Position numbers and translations under genes: made by a program. This document shows positions 43,871-53,334 of a stretch of DNA of 64,000 nucleotides, one piece after another; positions within the stretch are counted from its first letter, which is position 1, and every line of letters starts with the position of its first letter. The notes beneath the pieces are model-generated. The model was given only the letters and a program-made list of their open reading frames with translations. It had not been told where the DNA came from and ran no database searches. The stretch comes from Bombiscardovia asteroides_K. GTDB taxonomy: Bacteria; Actinomycetota; Actinomycetes; Actinomycetales; Bifidobacteriaceae. The stretch spans positions 310,001-374,000 of the forward strand of contig NZ_CP181447.1 in assembly GCF_048001765.1 (NCBI RefSeq). The letters are read 5' to 3'.

Positions 43871-45841
43871 TTGATTGACAAGAATCTCTTTCGTTTCGAC
43901 GGAGTCCGGTCCACCTTGGGCCTGCTGGCTGCCCTGTCCCTGGTTCAGGGAATAGGCGTGGTGGTTCAGGCCTATGGGTTGACTCTGGCTCTGGTGCGCA
44001 TTTGGCACCTTCAGAACCTCAAGGTGCTGGTGGTGCCGGTGCTGATCTTTTTGGCCGCCTACACCTGTCGACAGCTCTGCGACGTGGCCAAGGATCGTAT
44101 CGCCACCGACCGTGCAGATGCCATCGTAGCCGAGCTGCGGCCACGTATTCAGGACAAGGTATTCTCACTGGGACCATCGGCCCTGGCCCGGCGTGGCACG
44201 GGCTCGGCCGTCACCATGCTGGTGGATGGACTCGATCAGGTGCGCACCTACGTGCTGACGGTCCTGCCAAAGATGATGGATCTCATCTTTATTCCCCTGA
44301 TCGTCCTGGTTGTGGTCTGGATCCAGGATGCAGGTTCCGGGCTCATCCTTATGCTTATGCTGCCCCTGCTCATCTTCTTCATGGTCATCCTGGGTCTGGC
44401 AGCCAGGGATCGCTCCAGTCGGCAGTATGCTCAATTCCGCAAGCTCAACACCAGGTTCATGGATACGGTCCTGGGTCTGCCGACCCTGAAGATGTTGGGC
44501 ATTGACAAGGAGTACGAGGACGAGATCTATTCGGTCTCGGATCGTTTCCGCAAGAGGACCATGAGCGTTATCCGGATCGCCATGACCTCCACCTTTGCTT
44601 TGGACTTCTTTGCCACCTTGGCAATCGCCATCATGGCCGTTTTCTTGGGCAACAATCTGATCAATGCCAAGGTGGAGCTCTTTCCGGCTCTCTTGGCCCT
44701 GATTCTGGCCCCTGAGTACTTCATGCCCATCCGCCAGTTCGGAGATGATTTCCACGCCACGCTGAACGGCAAGAACGCCTTGGACGATATCGCGGATATG
44801 CTGGACCAACCAGAGCCCAAGCGCTTGGAGGAACTGGACTGGTCCGGGTGGAAGGAAGAAAGCCACCTGCGCCTGGAAGGAATCGATTTCGCCTATCCTG
44901 GCCCCAAGCCAATAGAGAGCAATGCTTCAGCCGGGGCACAGATGGATGCCATGGCCAAGTCCGAGAGTCAAAAGCCTAGCAAGAAGAGACGCAAGCCCAA
45001 GGCATCCAAGATTCATGTCGGTGATGGGACGTCGGCTTCTGTGGAACTCGGTTCCACGGCATCGAAGGGAGCCGGTGTCGAAGCTACTGCGGCTTCACAG
45101 ATCAGCGGGTCTGACGGGGGCTCGGAAGAGCAGCCCCTTGCCCTGAATGGGCTGGACTTCGACCTGCACGGCTTTTCCAAGGTGGCTGTTGTCGGCCGCT
45201 CCGGTGCCGGCAAGTCTACGCTGATGGATTTGCTGGCCGGATTTGACCAGCCCAAGGCAGGCACCATCGACCTGGATGGTCATCAGCTGGAGCATTGCAA
45301 CGTGGCTGCCTGGCAGAGGCATATCAGCTACATTCCGCAGAACCCCTTCATCTTTCACGGTACAGTGGCCGACAATATTCGCTTTTATAACCAAGAGGCA
45401 GACGATGCCGAAGTAGACCGTGCAGCCGATAGGGCTGGACTGACCGACTGGCTGAAAACATTGCCTGAAGGTCTGCACACCCAAATCGGAGAGGGCAACC
45501 GCGGCATCAGCGGCGGCCAGGCCCAGCGGATCGCCCTGGCCAGGGGCATCCTGGATCCCTCGCGCGAAATCCTGTTCTTTGACGAGCCCACAGCCCACCT
45601 GGACATCGAGACCGAATACGATCTGAAACAGACCCTGCTGCCCATCATGGACGGACACCTGGTCGTCCTTGCCACCCACCGGCTGCACTGGCTGGCCAAC
45701 ATGGACTGGGTGATCATGCTGGAGCATGGACGAATTGTGGCCCAGGGCGATCCGCATGAGCTGATCGGACAAGGCGGACCCTTGGATGCGCTGATCGATG
45801 AGATGGGAGGGAACCAGATTGCCGACTACCAGCAGGACTGA
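43871..45841 (+). CDS. cydD: Cysteine/glutathione-type ABC exporter subunit CydD with inserted linker
   Basis: A 656-aa half-transporter: six-helix membrane domain (about residues 1-325), then an ATPase domain with Walker A GRSGAGKST near 441, signature GISGGQAQRIALARG and Walker B EILFFDEPTAHLD. CydDC exports reducing thiols (or handles heme) and is required for bd oxidase assembly. Between the first strand of the ATPase domain and Walker A there is a Ser/Ala/Lys-rich insertion of about 65 residues (about 350-420, including KKRRKPKASK) absent from usual CydD. The start is a TTG at 43871, eight bases after GGAGG. CydC follows 19 bases later. Confidence 0.9.
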   Translation: MIDKNLFRFDGVRSTLGLLAALSLVQGIGVVVQAYGLTLALVRIWHLQNLKVLVVPVLIFLAAYTCRQLCDVAKDRIATDRADAIVAELRPRIQDKVFSLGPSALARRGTGSAVTMLVDGLDQVRTYVLTVLPKMMDLIFIPLIVLVVVWIQDAGSGLILMLMLPLLIFFMVILGLAARDRSSRQYAQFRKLNTRFMDTVLGLPTLKMLGIDKEYEDEIYSVSDRFRKRTMSVIRIAMTSTFALDFFATLAIAIMAVFLGNNLINAKVELFPALLALILAPEYFMPIRQFGDDFHATLNGKNALDDIADMLDQPEPKRLEELDWSGWKEESHLRLEGIDFAYPGPKPIESNASAGAQMDAMAKSESQKPSKKRRKPKASKIHVGDGTSASVELGSTASKGAGVEATAASQISGSDGGSEEQPLALNGLDFDLHGFSKVAVVGRSGAGKSTLMDLLAGFDQPKAGTIDLDGHQLEHCNVAAWQRHISYIPQNPFIFHGTVADNIRFYNQEADDAEVDRAADRAGLTDWLKTLPEGLHTQIGEGNRGISGGQAQRIALARGILDPSREILFFDEPTAHLDIETEYDLKQTLLPIMDGHLVVLATHRLHWLANMDWVIMLEHGRIVAQGDPHELIGQGGPLDALIDEMGGNQIADYQQD

Positions 45842-45860
45842 AACCGCCGGAAGGGACGGC

Positions 45861-47720
45861 ATGGGATCGCCTAAGGCCTCCCTCCGCGGCCGCGGACTGT
45901 CGGGCTACATGCATATCTGGCACCGGGACCATTGGTTCTGGCCCTACCTGCGTCAGAACAAGGGGCTGCTTGCCCTGATCTTCTTCCTGGGAACCATCAC
46001 CTTCGTGTGCGCAGCCGGGCTGATGTTCACCTCAGGCTTCCTGATCAGCAGGTCCGCCCGTCATCCTTTCAACATCTTTGCCGTGTACGTGCCGGTGGTC
46101 CTGACCAGGGGCTTCGGCATTGGACGGCCTACATTCAAGTACCTGGAGCGCATCAAGAGCCATGACTGGGTGCTCCGAGTGGTTTCCAAGCTGCGGGTTC
46201 AGCTTTACCGCACCCTTTCGAAGGACGCAGCTTTCTTGAACGAGCATGAGCGTACAGGTACGGTACTTGGCATGCTCTCGGACGATCTGGACCACTTGGA
46301 GAACTTCTATCTGCGCACCATCTTCCCCACGGTAGTGGCCTACATGATGTGGGTGGTGGTCACCATAGCTGTAGGCGTCTTCTCCTGGCTGACCTCGCTC
46401 CTACTCTTCCTGCTTTTCGCTCTGATCCTGATCCTGATCCCGCTGGTCTCGCTGGCTTATTCAGACGGGCGTTATGACATGGAGAAGGCGCGGCGGCAGG
46501 ACCAGTACACTGCAGTGACCGAGAGCTACATGGGCCTGGGGGACTGGGTGATCACACGCCGTCGTCGGCGTTTTGTGGATACAGCATCCGGCGACTTCAA
46601 CGGTATCGCCACCGGCCGTAGAGAGCAGAAGCGATTTGAACGCTGGCGCAACTGTGGTATCCAGATGATTTTCGCCCTTATGGTGGTGGCCCTGATTGTG
46701 GGAGCAGATCTGCGTATGACCAGCTCCACCTCCATAGCTGACTTCGCGGCAGCCGTGGTTCTGGCGGTTTTCCCCTTGGTCGACTGCTTCATCGTGGTCT
46801 CGCAGGCTGTGGCTGAGGTTCCCCTCTACACAGATTCGCTGGACCACCTGAATGATCTGACCGAGCGGGTCGAGTCCCGGCAAACTGCGCCAAGTCCCCA
46901 GACCAAGCTGGAGGGGCCGATCAAGTCAATCGTCTTTGATCATGTCAGCTTCTCATACGGACCTCATGACCCCCTGTTGCTGGACGACTTCAGCCTGCGG
47001 ATTGAAGGTGGGCAGCGGGTGGCTCTGCTCGGTCCCAGCGGAGAGGGCAAGACAACGGTCCTTCAGCTGCTTCTAGGCGATCTGCGCCCCACCAGTGGCC
47101 GCATCCTCATCAACGACATACCAGTCGACGCACTGCAGGATCAGCGTCCTGAGCTCTTCGGCTACCTGAACCAACAGGCATTCCTCTTCAACACCACTAT
47201 CGCCTCTAACGTGCGTCTGGGTGCCCCACAGGCTGATGATGATCAGGTTCGTCAGGCCTTGAAGGCCGTACAGCTGGATCAGGTTGTTGCTGACATGCCG
47301 CAGGGAATCGACACGCCGGTGGATGAAGCTGGCGGTCGTCTTTCTGGCGGGCAGCGTCAGCGTTTGGCCCTGGCCAGGATTGTGCTCAAGCGTACTCCAA
47401 TCATCCTTCTGGACGAGCCAACCATCGGTTTGGATCCCATAACCGAACGCAGGCTCATGGCCATGATCTTCAAGGTCAGCCAGGATCGCACCCTTCTTTG
47501 GGTGACCCACCACCTGCAGGGGCTGGAGGAGGCCGACCAGGTCATCTTTATGCAGGATGGGCACATCGCCATGCAGGGCCGGCCTGTTGACCTGTACCGG
47601 GAGAACGCCCGTTTCCGTGAACTTTATCGCATGGACGTCTCGGACGTGGACAAGGGTGCAGGTCAAGGGATATACTTGGATAAGCAGTCAGATTCAGATG
47701 GACGGAACCCTGTTGAATGA
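45861..47720 (+). CDS. cydC: ABC exporter subunit CydC
   Basis: A 619-aa half-transporter partner of CydD. The membrane domain (about residues 25-330) begins with YMHIWHRDHWFWPYLRQNKG, and ISRSARHPFNIFAVYVPVV and RTFPT-like segments resemble CydC. The ATPase domain has Walker A GPSGEGKTT, signature GGRLSGGQRQRLALARI and Walker B PIILLDEPTIGLDP. ATG 45861 follows GAAGGG and begins just after the cydD stop; an earlier in-frame ATG lies within cydD. Confidence 0.9.
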   Translation: MGSPKASLRGRGLSGYMHIWHRDHWFWPYLRQNKGLLALIFFLGTITFVCAAGLMFTSGFLISRSARHPFNIFAVYVPVVLTRGFGIGRPTFKYLERIKSHDWVLRVVSKLRVQLYRTLSKDAAFLNEHERTGTVLGMLSDDLDHLENFYLRTIFPTVVAYMMWVVVTIAVGVFSWLTSLLLFLLFALILILIPLVSLAYSDGRYDMEKARRQDQYTAVTESYMGLGDWVITRRRRRFVDTASGDFNGIATGRREQKRFERWRNCGIQMIFALMVVALIVGADLRMTSSTSIADFAAAVVLAVFPLVDCFIVVSQAVAEVPLYTDSLDHLNDLTERVESRQTAPSPQTKLEGPIKSIVFDHVSFSYGPHDPLLLDDFSLRIEGGQRVALLGPSGEGKTTVLQLLLGDLRPTSGRILINDIPVDALQDQRPELFGYLNQQAFLFNTTIASNVRLGAPQADDDQVRQALKAVQLDQVVADMPQGIDTPVDEAGGRLSGGQRQRLALARIVLKRTPIILLDEPTIGLDPITERRLMAMIFKVSQDRTLLWVTHHLQGLEEADQVIFMQDGHIAMQGRPVDLYRENARFRELYRMDVSDVDKGAGQGIYLDKQSDSDGRNPVE

Positions 47721-47981
47721 CCATCAGGCTGTTTCCCGAGCAATGAATTTTGCACGGTTGTCGGGTTGCCGATCTTGGCGGATGGCTTCCCGATTGGTCA
47801 CCGTGTACCGTCGGTTCATGGACTGGACGGTATGGAAACCGGAGCCCGCGGAAGCGACCAGGTCGCGAAGTCGGGGAGAGCTGAAAGGTTCTCGTGGGCA
47901 TAAGCCTGGTCATATCTGAATCCGTCCGGATTCGACCCGTGTACCCGCGCCCGACGAACCCTGCAGAGATTGGGAGGAACG
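47721..47981 (+). other. Gap between cydC and cydA
   Basis: About 260 GC-rich non-coding bases. No hairpin with a T-tract, no Rex-type palindrome and no strong promoter could be picked out. cydA may be transcribed from here or by read-through from the upstream cyd genes. Confidence 0.4.
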
Positions 47982-49475
47982 ATGTTCACTGTATTGGGAT
48001 TGTCTAGATTCCAGTTCGCCATGACGACGATATTCCACTTCTTCTATGTTCCTATGACCATCGGTCTGGCTCTGGCGGTCGCCATCATGGAGACCGTCTA
48101 TGTGGTGACCAAAAAGGATGTCTACAAGAAGATGACCATGTTCTGGTCCAAGATCTTCCTGCTCTCCTTTGCGGTCGGCGTGGTAACCGGCATCATCCAG
48201 GAGTTCCAGTTCGGCATGAACTGGTCCAATTACTCAAGGTTCATGGGTGACATATTCGGCGCTCCACTGGCCATTGAGGCCTTGGTGGCCTTCTTCCTGG
48301 AATCAACTTTCATCGGCGTGTGGATGTTCACCTGGAACCGTTTCAAGCCGGCCGTGCATGCGGTCTTCATCTGGCTGACCTTCCTGGGTTCCTCCATGTC
48401 AGCCATCTGGATTCTGGCTGCCAACAGCTTCATGCAGCACCCGGTTGGATTTGAGATCAACCAGGCCACCGGCCATGTTCGGTTGCGCAATTTTGGTGAT
48501 GTCGTATCCAATCCCCAGCTGTGGATTGAGTTCCCCCACGTCTTCTTTGCCGCCGTCTGCACAGGGGCCTTTGTGGTCATGGGTTGCAGTGCTTTCAGCC
48601 TGTTGAGGATGCATATGGGGAACAAGGACAAGGCCGTGGCCGCTGTCGAGGCTGACTCCGAGAAGCAGGCCAAGGTCAACTTGTTCACCAAGTCCATCCG
48701 TCTGGCCGCTCTGCTCGGGCTTATCGGTTCCATCTGCGTGATCACCTACGGTGATTTGCAGGGCAAGTACATCGTGACTGATCAGCCTATGAAGCTGGCT
48801 GCCACCGAGGCCATCTATGAGGACACCGGCGATCCCGCTCCTTGGAATGCTGTGGCTCTGATAAATGAGAAGGACCATAAGATTGAGGGGTCCATCGAGA
48901 TTCCAGGAGCCATGTCGCAGCTGGCTTACGGCAAGAAAACAGGCGCCGTCAAGGGCATGAACACCGTCAACAAGGAGCTGCACGAGAAGTATGACGCCAA
49001 GTTTGGCAAGGACATGAACTACTACGTGCCGGTTACCACCCTATTCTGGGTATTCCGTCTGATGGTCGGAATCGGGTTTGCCTTTGCCTTGATATCAGCA
49101 TTGGTGCTCTGGTTCACACGTAAGAAGAAGAACACCCTGTTCACCTCGCGTTGGAAGCTCTGGATTATGGGTATTTTCACCTTCGCCCCCTTCGCCGCGA
49201 CGACCAGTGGCTGGCTGGTGACTGAGCTTGGACGCTATCCATGGCTGGTTTACGGTTACCAGACCATTGCCGATGGAGTTTCGCCCACCAGCACGGTGCC
49301 GAACCTGCTCTTCACCTGCATCGTCTACTTCCTGCTCTTCCTGGTTCTGGGCGGAGTCATGATCTTCTACACCAGGAGGACTCTGCACCAGGGACCCTTC
49401 TACAAGCCGGATGACGGCAATGGACTACAGCCTGCCAAGGTGCATGGAGCACCGGCCCGGGTGGCCTTGGCCTGA
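47982..49475 (+). CDS. cydA: Cytochrome bd oxidase subunit I
   Basis: A 497-aa heme-binding subunit. It has LGLSRFQFAMTTIFHFFYVPMTIGLA with the heme b595 His near the N-terminus, GVVTGIIQEFQFGMNWSNYSRFMGDIFGAPLAIEALVAFF, the heme b558/Q-loop region around DLQGKYIVTDQPMKLAATEA, and GRYPWLVYG near the end. The Q-loop is of the short type found in Gram-positive bacteria. GGAGG stands four bases before ATG 47982; a frame start at 47970 is not needed. Being last, after cydB, cydD and cydC, is unusual: cydA normally comes first. Confidence 0.96.
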   Translation: MFTVLGLSRFQFAMTTIFHFFYVPMTIGLALAVAIMETVYVVTKKDVYKKMTMFWSKIFLLSFAVGVVTGIIQEFQFGMNWSNYSRFMGDIFGAPLAIEALVAFFLESTFIGVWMFTWNRFKPAVHAVFIWLTFLGSSMSAIWILAANSFMQHPVGFEINQATGHVRLRNFGDVVSNPQLWIEFPHVFFAAVCTGAFVVMGCSAFSLLRMHMGNKDKAVAAVEADSEKQAKVNLFTKSIRLAALLGLIGSICVITYGDLQGKYIVTDQPMKLAATEAIYEDTGDPAPWNAVALINEKDHKIEGSIEIPGAMSQLAYGKKTGAVKGMNTVNKELHEKYDAKFGKDMNYYVPVTTLFWVFRLMVGIGFAFALISALVLWFTRKKKNTLFTSRWKLWIMGIFTFAPFAATTSGWLVTELGRYPWLVYGYQTIADGVSPTSTVPNLLFTCIVYFLLFLVLGGVMIFYTRRTLHQGPFYKPDDGNGLQPAKVHGAPARVALA

Positions 49476-49511
49476 CGATCGGCTGACCTAAACCTTTCCT
49501 TCCCCTTCGGT

Positions 49512-49553
49512 AAATCCCCCGCTTCGGACCGTATGGTTCGGGACGGGGGATTT
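49512..49553. terminator. Terminator between cydA and the polyprenyl synthase gene
   Basis: AAATCCCCCG (49512-49521) pairs with CGGGGGATTT (49544-49553). A convergent position and A/T-flanked stem suggest function in both directions. Confidence 0.7.
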
Positions 49554-49721
49554 GCTGTCGTAGGGTTCGCGATCAGCGGCGGATGGGAGTGAGATCCAGA
49601 AAAGAGAGCGATGCCGAGCATGAAGCGACAGATGTGATGGATGTTCCGCTTATTATATCTGGTGCCGGACTGGCTTGACTCGTTCAGGTCCGCTCGAGCT
49701 GGTTCTGTCGCGTCGATTCGG

Positions 49722-50681
49722 TCAGACCTGGGCGGTCAGCTTTGATGTAATTCTCTGCAAGAGGTCACGCACGCCTTTGTCCATAGAGGAAACCTCCAGG
49801 CTGTCTGAAGCCCGTCGCAGATAGTCTTTGGCGATTCGCCGGCTGCTCTCCATCAATTTGGGATGTGCTCTGAGGTAGTCAACCACCTGATCGGGATTGT
49901 CCTGCTGAACCAAAGTTCTGAAGTTCTCATCCTCCTGGAATCCCAGCAGAACCGGCAGGGTGTAAATCCCGTCACGAATATCCTCCAGCTTGGGCTTGCC
50001 GGTGTCACGATCCAGATCAAAATCGTTGATGTCATCGATAATTTGGAAGGCCATGCCCAGGTTGCTGCCGAAGTCTCTGGCGGTCCGCTCCAAGGCCGGG
50101 TCAGTCGGCTGGCCATCAAGTCGGATCCCGGTCAGGCAGGCCAGGCGGAAGAGGGCTGCGGTCTTGCCCGAGATGGCCCGGTCGTAATCGTCAATGGTTA
50201 TATGGGTGTGGTGGCGGTCGGACTCCTGGTAGAGCTCGCCACCTACGATTTCGCAGACCGTGCCGGCCTGCTCGCGGATAAAGCCTGTGTCAGGGGCGAT
50301 GGAGGCCATGATCTCCATATAGCGCGAAAGGATCAGGTCTCCCAGATAGATAGCGGCCTTGTTGCCCCGGATGGTGTGGACCGTGGGCTTGTTGCGACGG
50401 ATGGGGGCATTGTCCAGAACGTCGTCGTGGACCAAGGTAGCCAGATGAAGCATCTCGATGGCGGCGGCGCCGGTGATGACGGTATCGTCCAGGCGCCCTC
50501 CGTTTCGTGCTCCGGCTCGGGCAAAGAGGACCACCATGGCGGCGCGAATCATCTTGCCATGGTTATCCAGCAGTCGACGGTAATCCTCCTGATAGGGGGC
50601 TACATGGGTACGCTCCTGGTGCAGGCGGTCGACAACCCGCTCAAGATCCTTGCGCAACAGGAGCTCTTGTCCTTCTGCCAT
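49722..50681 (-). CDS. Polyprenyl diphosphate synthase (trans-isoprenyl, quinone-tail type)
   Basis: A 319-aa class I isoprenyl synthase with the two Asp-rich metal motifs: LVHDDVLDN near residue 84 and QIIDDINDFD near 214. GKMIRAAMVV and RRNKPTVH are further family marks. It condenses isopentenyl diphosphate units into long all-trans chains. Next to cytochrome bd and downstream of ndh on the map, it is a good candidate for making the side chain of the respiratory quinone; a bactoprenol-like role cannot be excluded. Convergent with cydA. Confidence 0.87.
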   Translation of the reverse strand: MAEGQELLLRKDLERVVDRLHQERTHVAPYQEDYRRLLDNHGKMIRAAMVVLFARAGARNGGRLDDTVITGAAAIEMLHLATLVHDDVLDNAPIRRNKPTVHTIRGNKAAIYLGDLILSRYMEIMASIAPDTGFIREQAGTVCEIVGGELYQESDRHHTHITIDDYDRAISGKTAALFRLACLTGIRLDGQPTDPALERTARDFGSNLGMAFQIIDDINDFDLDRDTGKPKLEDIRDGIYTLPVLLGFQEDENFRTLVQQDNPDQVVDYLRAHPKLMESSRRIAKDYLRRASDSLEVSSMDKGVRDLLQRITSKLTAQV

Positions 50682-50887
50682 GGAGGTACGCTCCCTCTAT
50701 CTCGTTAAGAACCGCAACGTATTCAATATACCAAGACCGGGGCCAGCCTTGAAGATTGTTGGCCCGGTCCTGGCTGTCGTTGTACCCACTGTGGTCAAGC
50801 TAACATCGGGAGTCGGCCTGGATTCCATTCGTAAGGGGGCTGCACAGATCGACCTAGGAGTGAAGCCGGGTGAAGTAGGCTAGATGT

Positions 50888-52369
50888 ATGAGTCAGCATC
50901 ACCACGCAGATCAGGTTTCCTCACAAGGCGGCGAGGGAGAGCATGATCGTCTGCTGTCCGTTTCGGCACGACTGGGGCGACTTCAGTTCCATTACTCGGG
51001 CAAGTTCAGACTTCTGCAGCTGGCCGACGTTCAGGAGGGTCCCAAGGTCTCTCCGGACACAATCAGGCTGATAGCCGCGGCTTGTGATGCAGCGAAGCCC
51101 GATCTGGTGGTCTTTTCGGGTAACCAGGTGGCCGGTTACGACACGGCCTACGAGCGCACCTTCCGTAAGAGACGTTGGAGCACCCCCCTGGACGGCATAT
51201 ACTCTGCTGGTCTGAGTATGGGCGGTGCTCTGGGATTTGGGGGAGCCTCCCTGAAGCGCTCCGCCAAATCTCAGGATGGTCAAGCCGATGCGGACCACAG
51301 GGAGCTGAGTCGCAGGGAATCGGAGCGTCAGGGGGCTGACAGGGATGCCGAGCGTGTACGTCAGCAGAACATCAAACACACCGAGGATTTGGTCCGCAGA
51401 ACCGTTGGCCTAATCACCGGCCCACTGGTTGAGCGCAGGATTCCTTTCGTCGTCACCTATGGCAATCACGACTTCCAGTGCGGCCTGGATACGGATCAAA
51501 TGGATGCCATCTATCGGGAGGTGCCTGGTTGCTTGAACCCGGAGGCTACGGTCGCCCATCCTGATCGGGTCCATGCGCTGATCGGATCGGCCCTGCCCTC
51601 CCAGACTGCCTTTGTCTGCGCTCCGGGCACCTTCGCCCTCCCTGTGGCGGATTGTGACGGTCACGGGGTGGTCATGGGACTGGTTCTGGTGGACTCTGGT
51701 GACTATGCCCGTGCAGGCGGCTATGGTTCACCTTCGGCCCAGGCTCTGGACTTTCTGGCGGCCGCTCCTGACCTATTAGGCAATCGATCCATCGTCTTCC
51801 AGCACATGCCCATTCCCCAGTTCTATGATCTGCTCAAGCCGGTGCCGGCCACCACGGCCTATGCGGTTCAGGGCTACCGAAGTTTCGACTCCCATTGCTA
51901 CGTCCTGGACGAGTCGCGCACCTGCCCGGGCTCCTACCTGGGCGAAGGTGTCTCCTGCCCGGACGAGGACAGCGGCGAGTATGACCTGCTCACTCGGAAC
52001 CGGGGCTACTTCGCTCTCTTCGCCGGGCATGACCATCGCAATGGTTTTGTCGGACGCCGTGGGGATCTGATGTTGGGGGCCACGCCCACATGTGGATTTG
52101 GCTCCTACGGTCCTGTGCCCAGCAAGCGGGCGGCGCGGCTCTTCGAGTTTGACATCCGCCATCCCCATCACCCTCGCACCCAGCTTTTGGAGTTCGGGCA
52201 ATTGGTGGGACGGCCAGGATCGCACAAGGTGTACACCTTCGCCATGAGCCATGTGCCTACTTCAACTGGGGACGCGGTCAACCTCTTGCGTCGGCCCGGG
52301 TTTTTGGCGGGTGGTCTTACGGCCTTGGCAGGGTTGATTGCCTCCTGGGGCTCCTCTCGGCGACGATAA
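50888..52369 (+). CDS. Calcineurin-like metallophosphoesterase
   Basis: A 493-aa protein with metallophosphoesterase metal motifs: LLQLADVQ (Asp position of the D-x-H block, His replaced by Gln) near residue 43, VVFSGNQV (GD block as GN) near 74, VTYGNHDF near 192 and FAGHDHRNGF near 380. A charged insertion of about 75 residues (about 95-170, with RRESERQGADRDAERVRQQN) separates the first blocks. The C-terminus ends in a hydrophobic segment and basic tail (about 470-493), possibly a membrane anchor. Resembles the DHH-less purple-phosphatase-like proteins of bifidobacteria; substrate unknown. Confidence 0.75.
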   Translation: MSQHHHADQVSSQGGEGEHDRLLSVSARLGRLQFHYSGKFRLLQLADVQEGPKVSPDTIRLIAAACDAAKPDLVVFSGNQVAGYDTAYERTFRKRRWSTPLDGIYSAGLSMGGALGFGGASLKRSAKSQDGQADADHRELSRRESERQGADRDAERVRQQNIKHTEDLVRRTVGLITGPLVERRIPFVVTYGNHDFQCGLDTDQMDAIYREVPGCLNPEATVAHPDRVHALIGSALPSQTAFVCAPGTFALPVADCDGHGVVMGLVLVDSGDYARAGGYGSPSAQALDFLAAAPDLLGNRSIVFQHMPIPQFYDLLKPVPATTAYAVQGYRSFDSHCYVLDESRTCPGSYLGEGVSCPDEDSGEYDLLTRNRGYFALFAGHDHRNGFVGRRGDLMLGATPTCGFGSYGPVPSKRAARLFEFDIRHPHHPRTQLLEFGQLVGRPGSHKVYTFAMSHVPTSTGDAVNLLRRPGFLAGGLTALAGLIASWGSSRRR

Positions 52370-52393
52370 GGACAGGTGTGCCGGGAAACTCGC

Positions 52394-53197
52394 TCAGACC
52401 CTACGACGGGCAGGGGATGAGGCTCGAAGCAGGGCTTCGGTCAGATATTTGCCGGCAGCCATGACCAAGGGAGCGTAGCGCCTTCCCGGCGTGGTGGACA
52501 TGCGGTTGACCGGTCCAGAGATGGATATGGCGGCCATGACCTGCCCGGAACCGTTGCGGATGGGGGCCGAGATGGAACAGACGCCCTCTTCGCGCTCGTT
52601 GATGGACTCGGCCCAGCCGCGCTTGCGGACCGTGGCCAGGGTCGCTGCATTGAACTTGGCGTGTCGCAGACCCTGATGGAGGCGCTCAGGTTCCTCCCAG
52701 GCCAGCAGAATCTGTGCCGCGGACCCGGCCTCCATGGACAGCAGGGCGCCTACGGGGATGGAGTCACGCAGGCCCGAGGCGCGTTCCACCGCGGCGATGC
52801 AGACCCGGACCTCGCCCTGGCGGCGGAAAATCTGGGCCGACTCGCCCGAACGGTTGAGCAGTGTATGCAGGATGGGCCCCGAGGCGGTCAGCAGTCGATC
52901 CTCGCCGGCGGCGGCGGCCAGTTCGGCGAAGCGGGAACCCAGGACGAAGCGGCCATGCGCGTCCCGCAGCACGAAGCGGTGGCGCTCCAAGGCGATGGCC
53001 AACCGGTGGGCTGTGGGTCGGGCCAACCCGGTGGCGTTGACCAGCTGGCCCAGGGTCATGGGTCCGGTCTCCAGGGTGTCCAGAATTCGCACCGTCTTGT
53101 CCAGAACGCCGACGCCCGAATGAATTTCCTCCTGATGCATGTTTGGATCGTTTACGGAGGGATATCTGTCGTCGTCGTTCATAGAAGGTGTGTCCAT
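52394..53197 (-). CDS. IclR-family regulator, LtbR/NdgR-like
   Basis: A 267-aa IclR regulator: an N-terminal winged helix (about residues 30-90, LGQLVNATGLARPTAHRLAIAL) and a C-terminal effector domain (about 100-255, with ESINEREEGVCSISAPIRNG). Divergent from leuCD, the arrangement of LtbR in Corynebacterium and NdgR in Streptomyces, which repress leucine and other amino-acid genes. The first 25 residues are polar and start choice is open (53197, 53182 or 53140); none has a clear ribosome-binding site. Inferred target: the shared leuC promoter. Confidence 0.9.
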   Translation of the reverse strand: MDTPSMNDDDRYPSVNDPNMHQEEIHSGVGVLDKTVRILDTLETGPMTLGQLVNATGLARPTAHRLAIALERHRFVLRDAHGRFVLGSRFAELAAAAGEDRLLTASGPILHTLLNRSGESAQIFRRQGEVRVCIAAVERASGLRDSIPVGALLSMEAGSAAQILLAWEEPERLHQGLRHAKFNAATLATVRKRGWAESINEREEGVCSISAPIRNGSGQVMAAISISGPVNRMSTTPGRRYAPLVMAAGKYLTEALLRASSPARRRV

Positions 53198-53220
53198 GGT
53201 TGAATTATGCCATCTCAGTA

Positions 53221-53241
53221 TATGAAATGCAAAAGTTCATA
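53221..53241. promoter_or_regulatory. Candidate IclR-type operator in the leuC promoter region
   Basis: TATGAA and TTCATA in inverted orientation around nine bases, 24 bases upstream of the IclR gene start and 94 bases before leuC. It is the clearest symmetrical element in the divergent region. Confidence 0.4.
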
Positions 53242-53334
53242 ACGGTTGGGCAGTTCCATACTCGGTGGTAAGAGGCCGGCGGGGGTGCCGATGAGATTGG
53301 TGCCCTGGCCGGTCGTAGGCTTTCAGGAGGCGAT

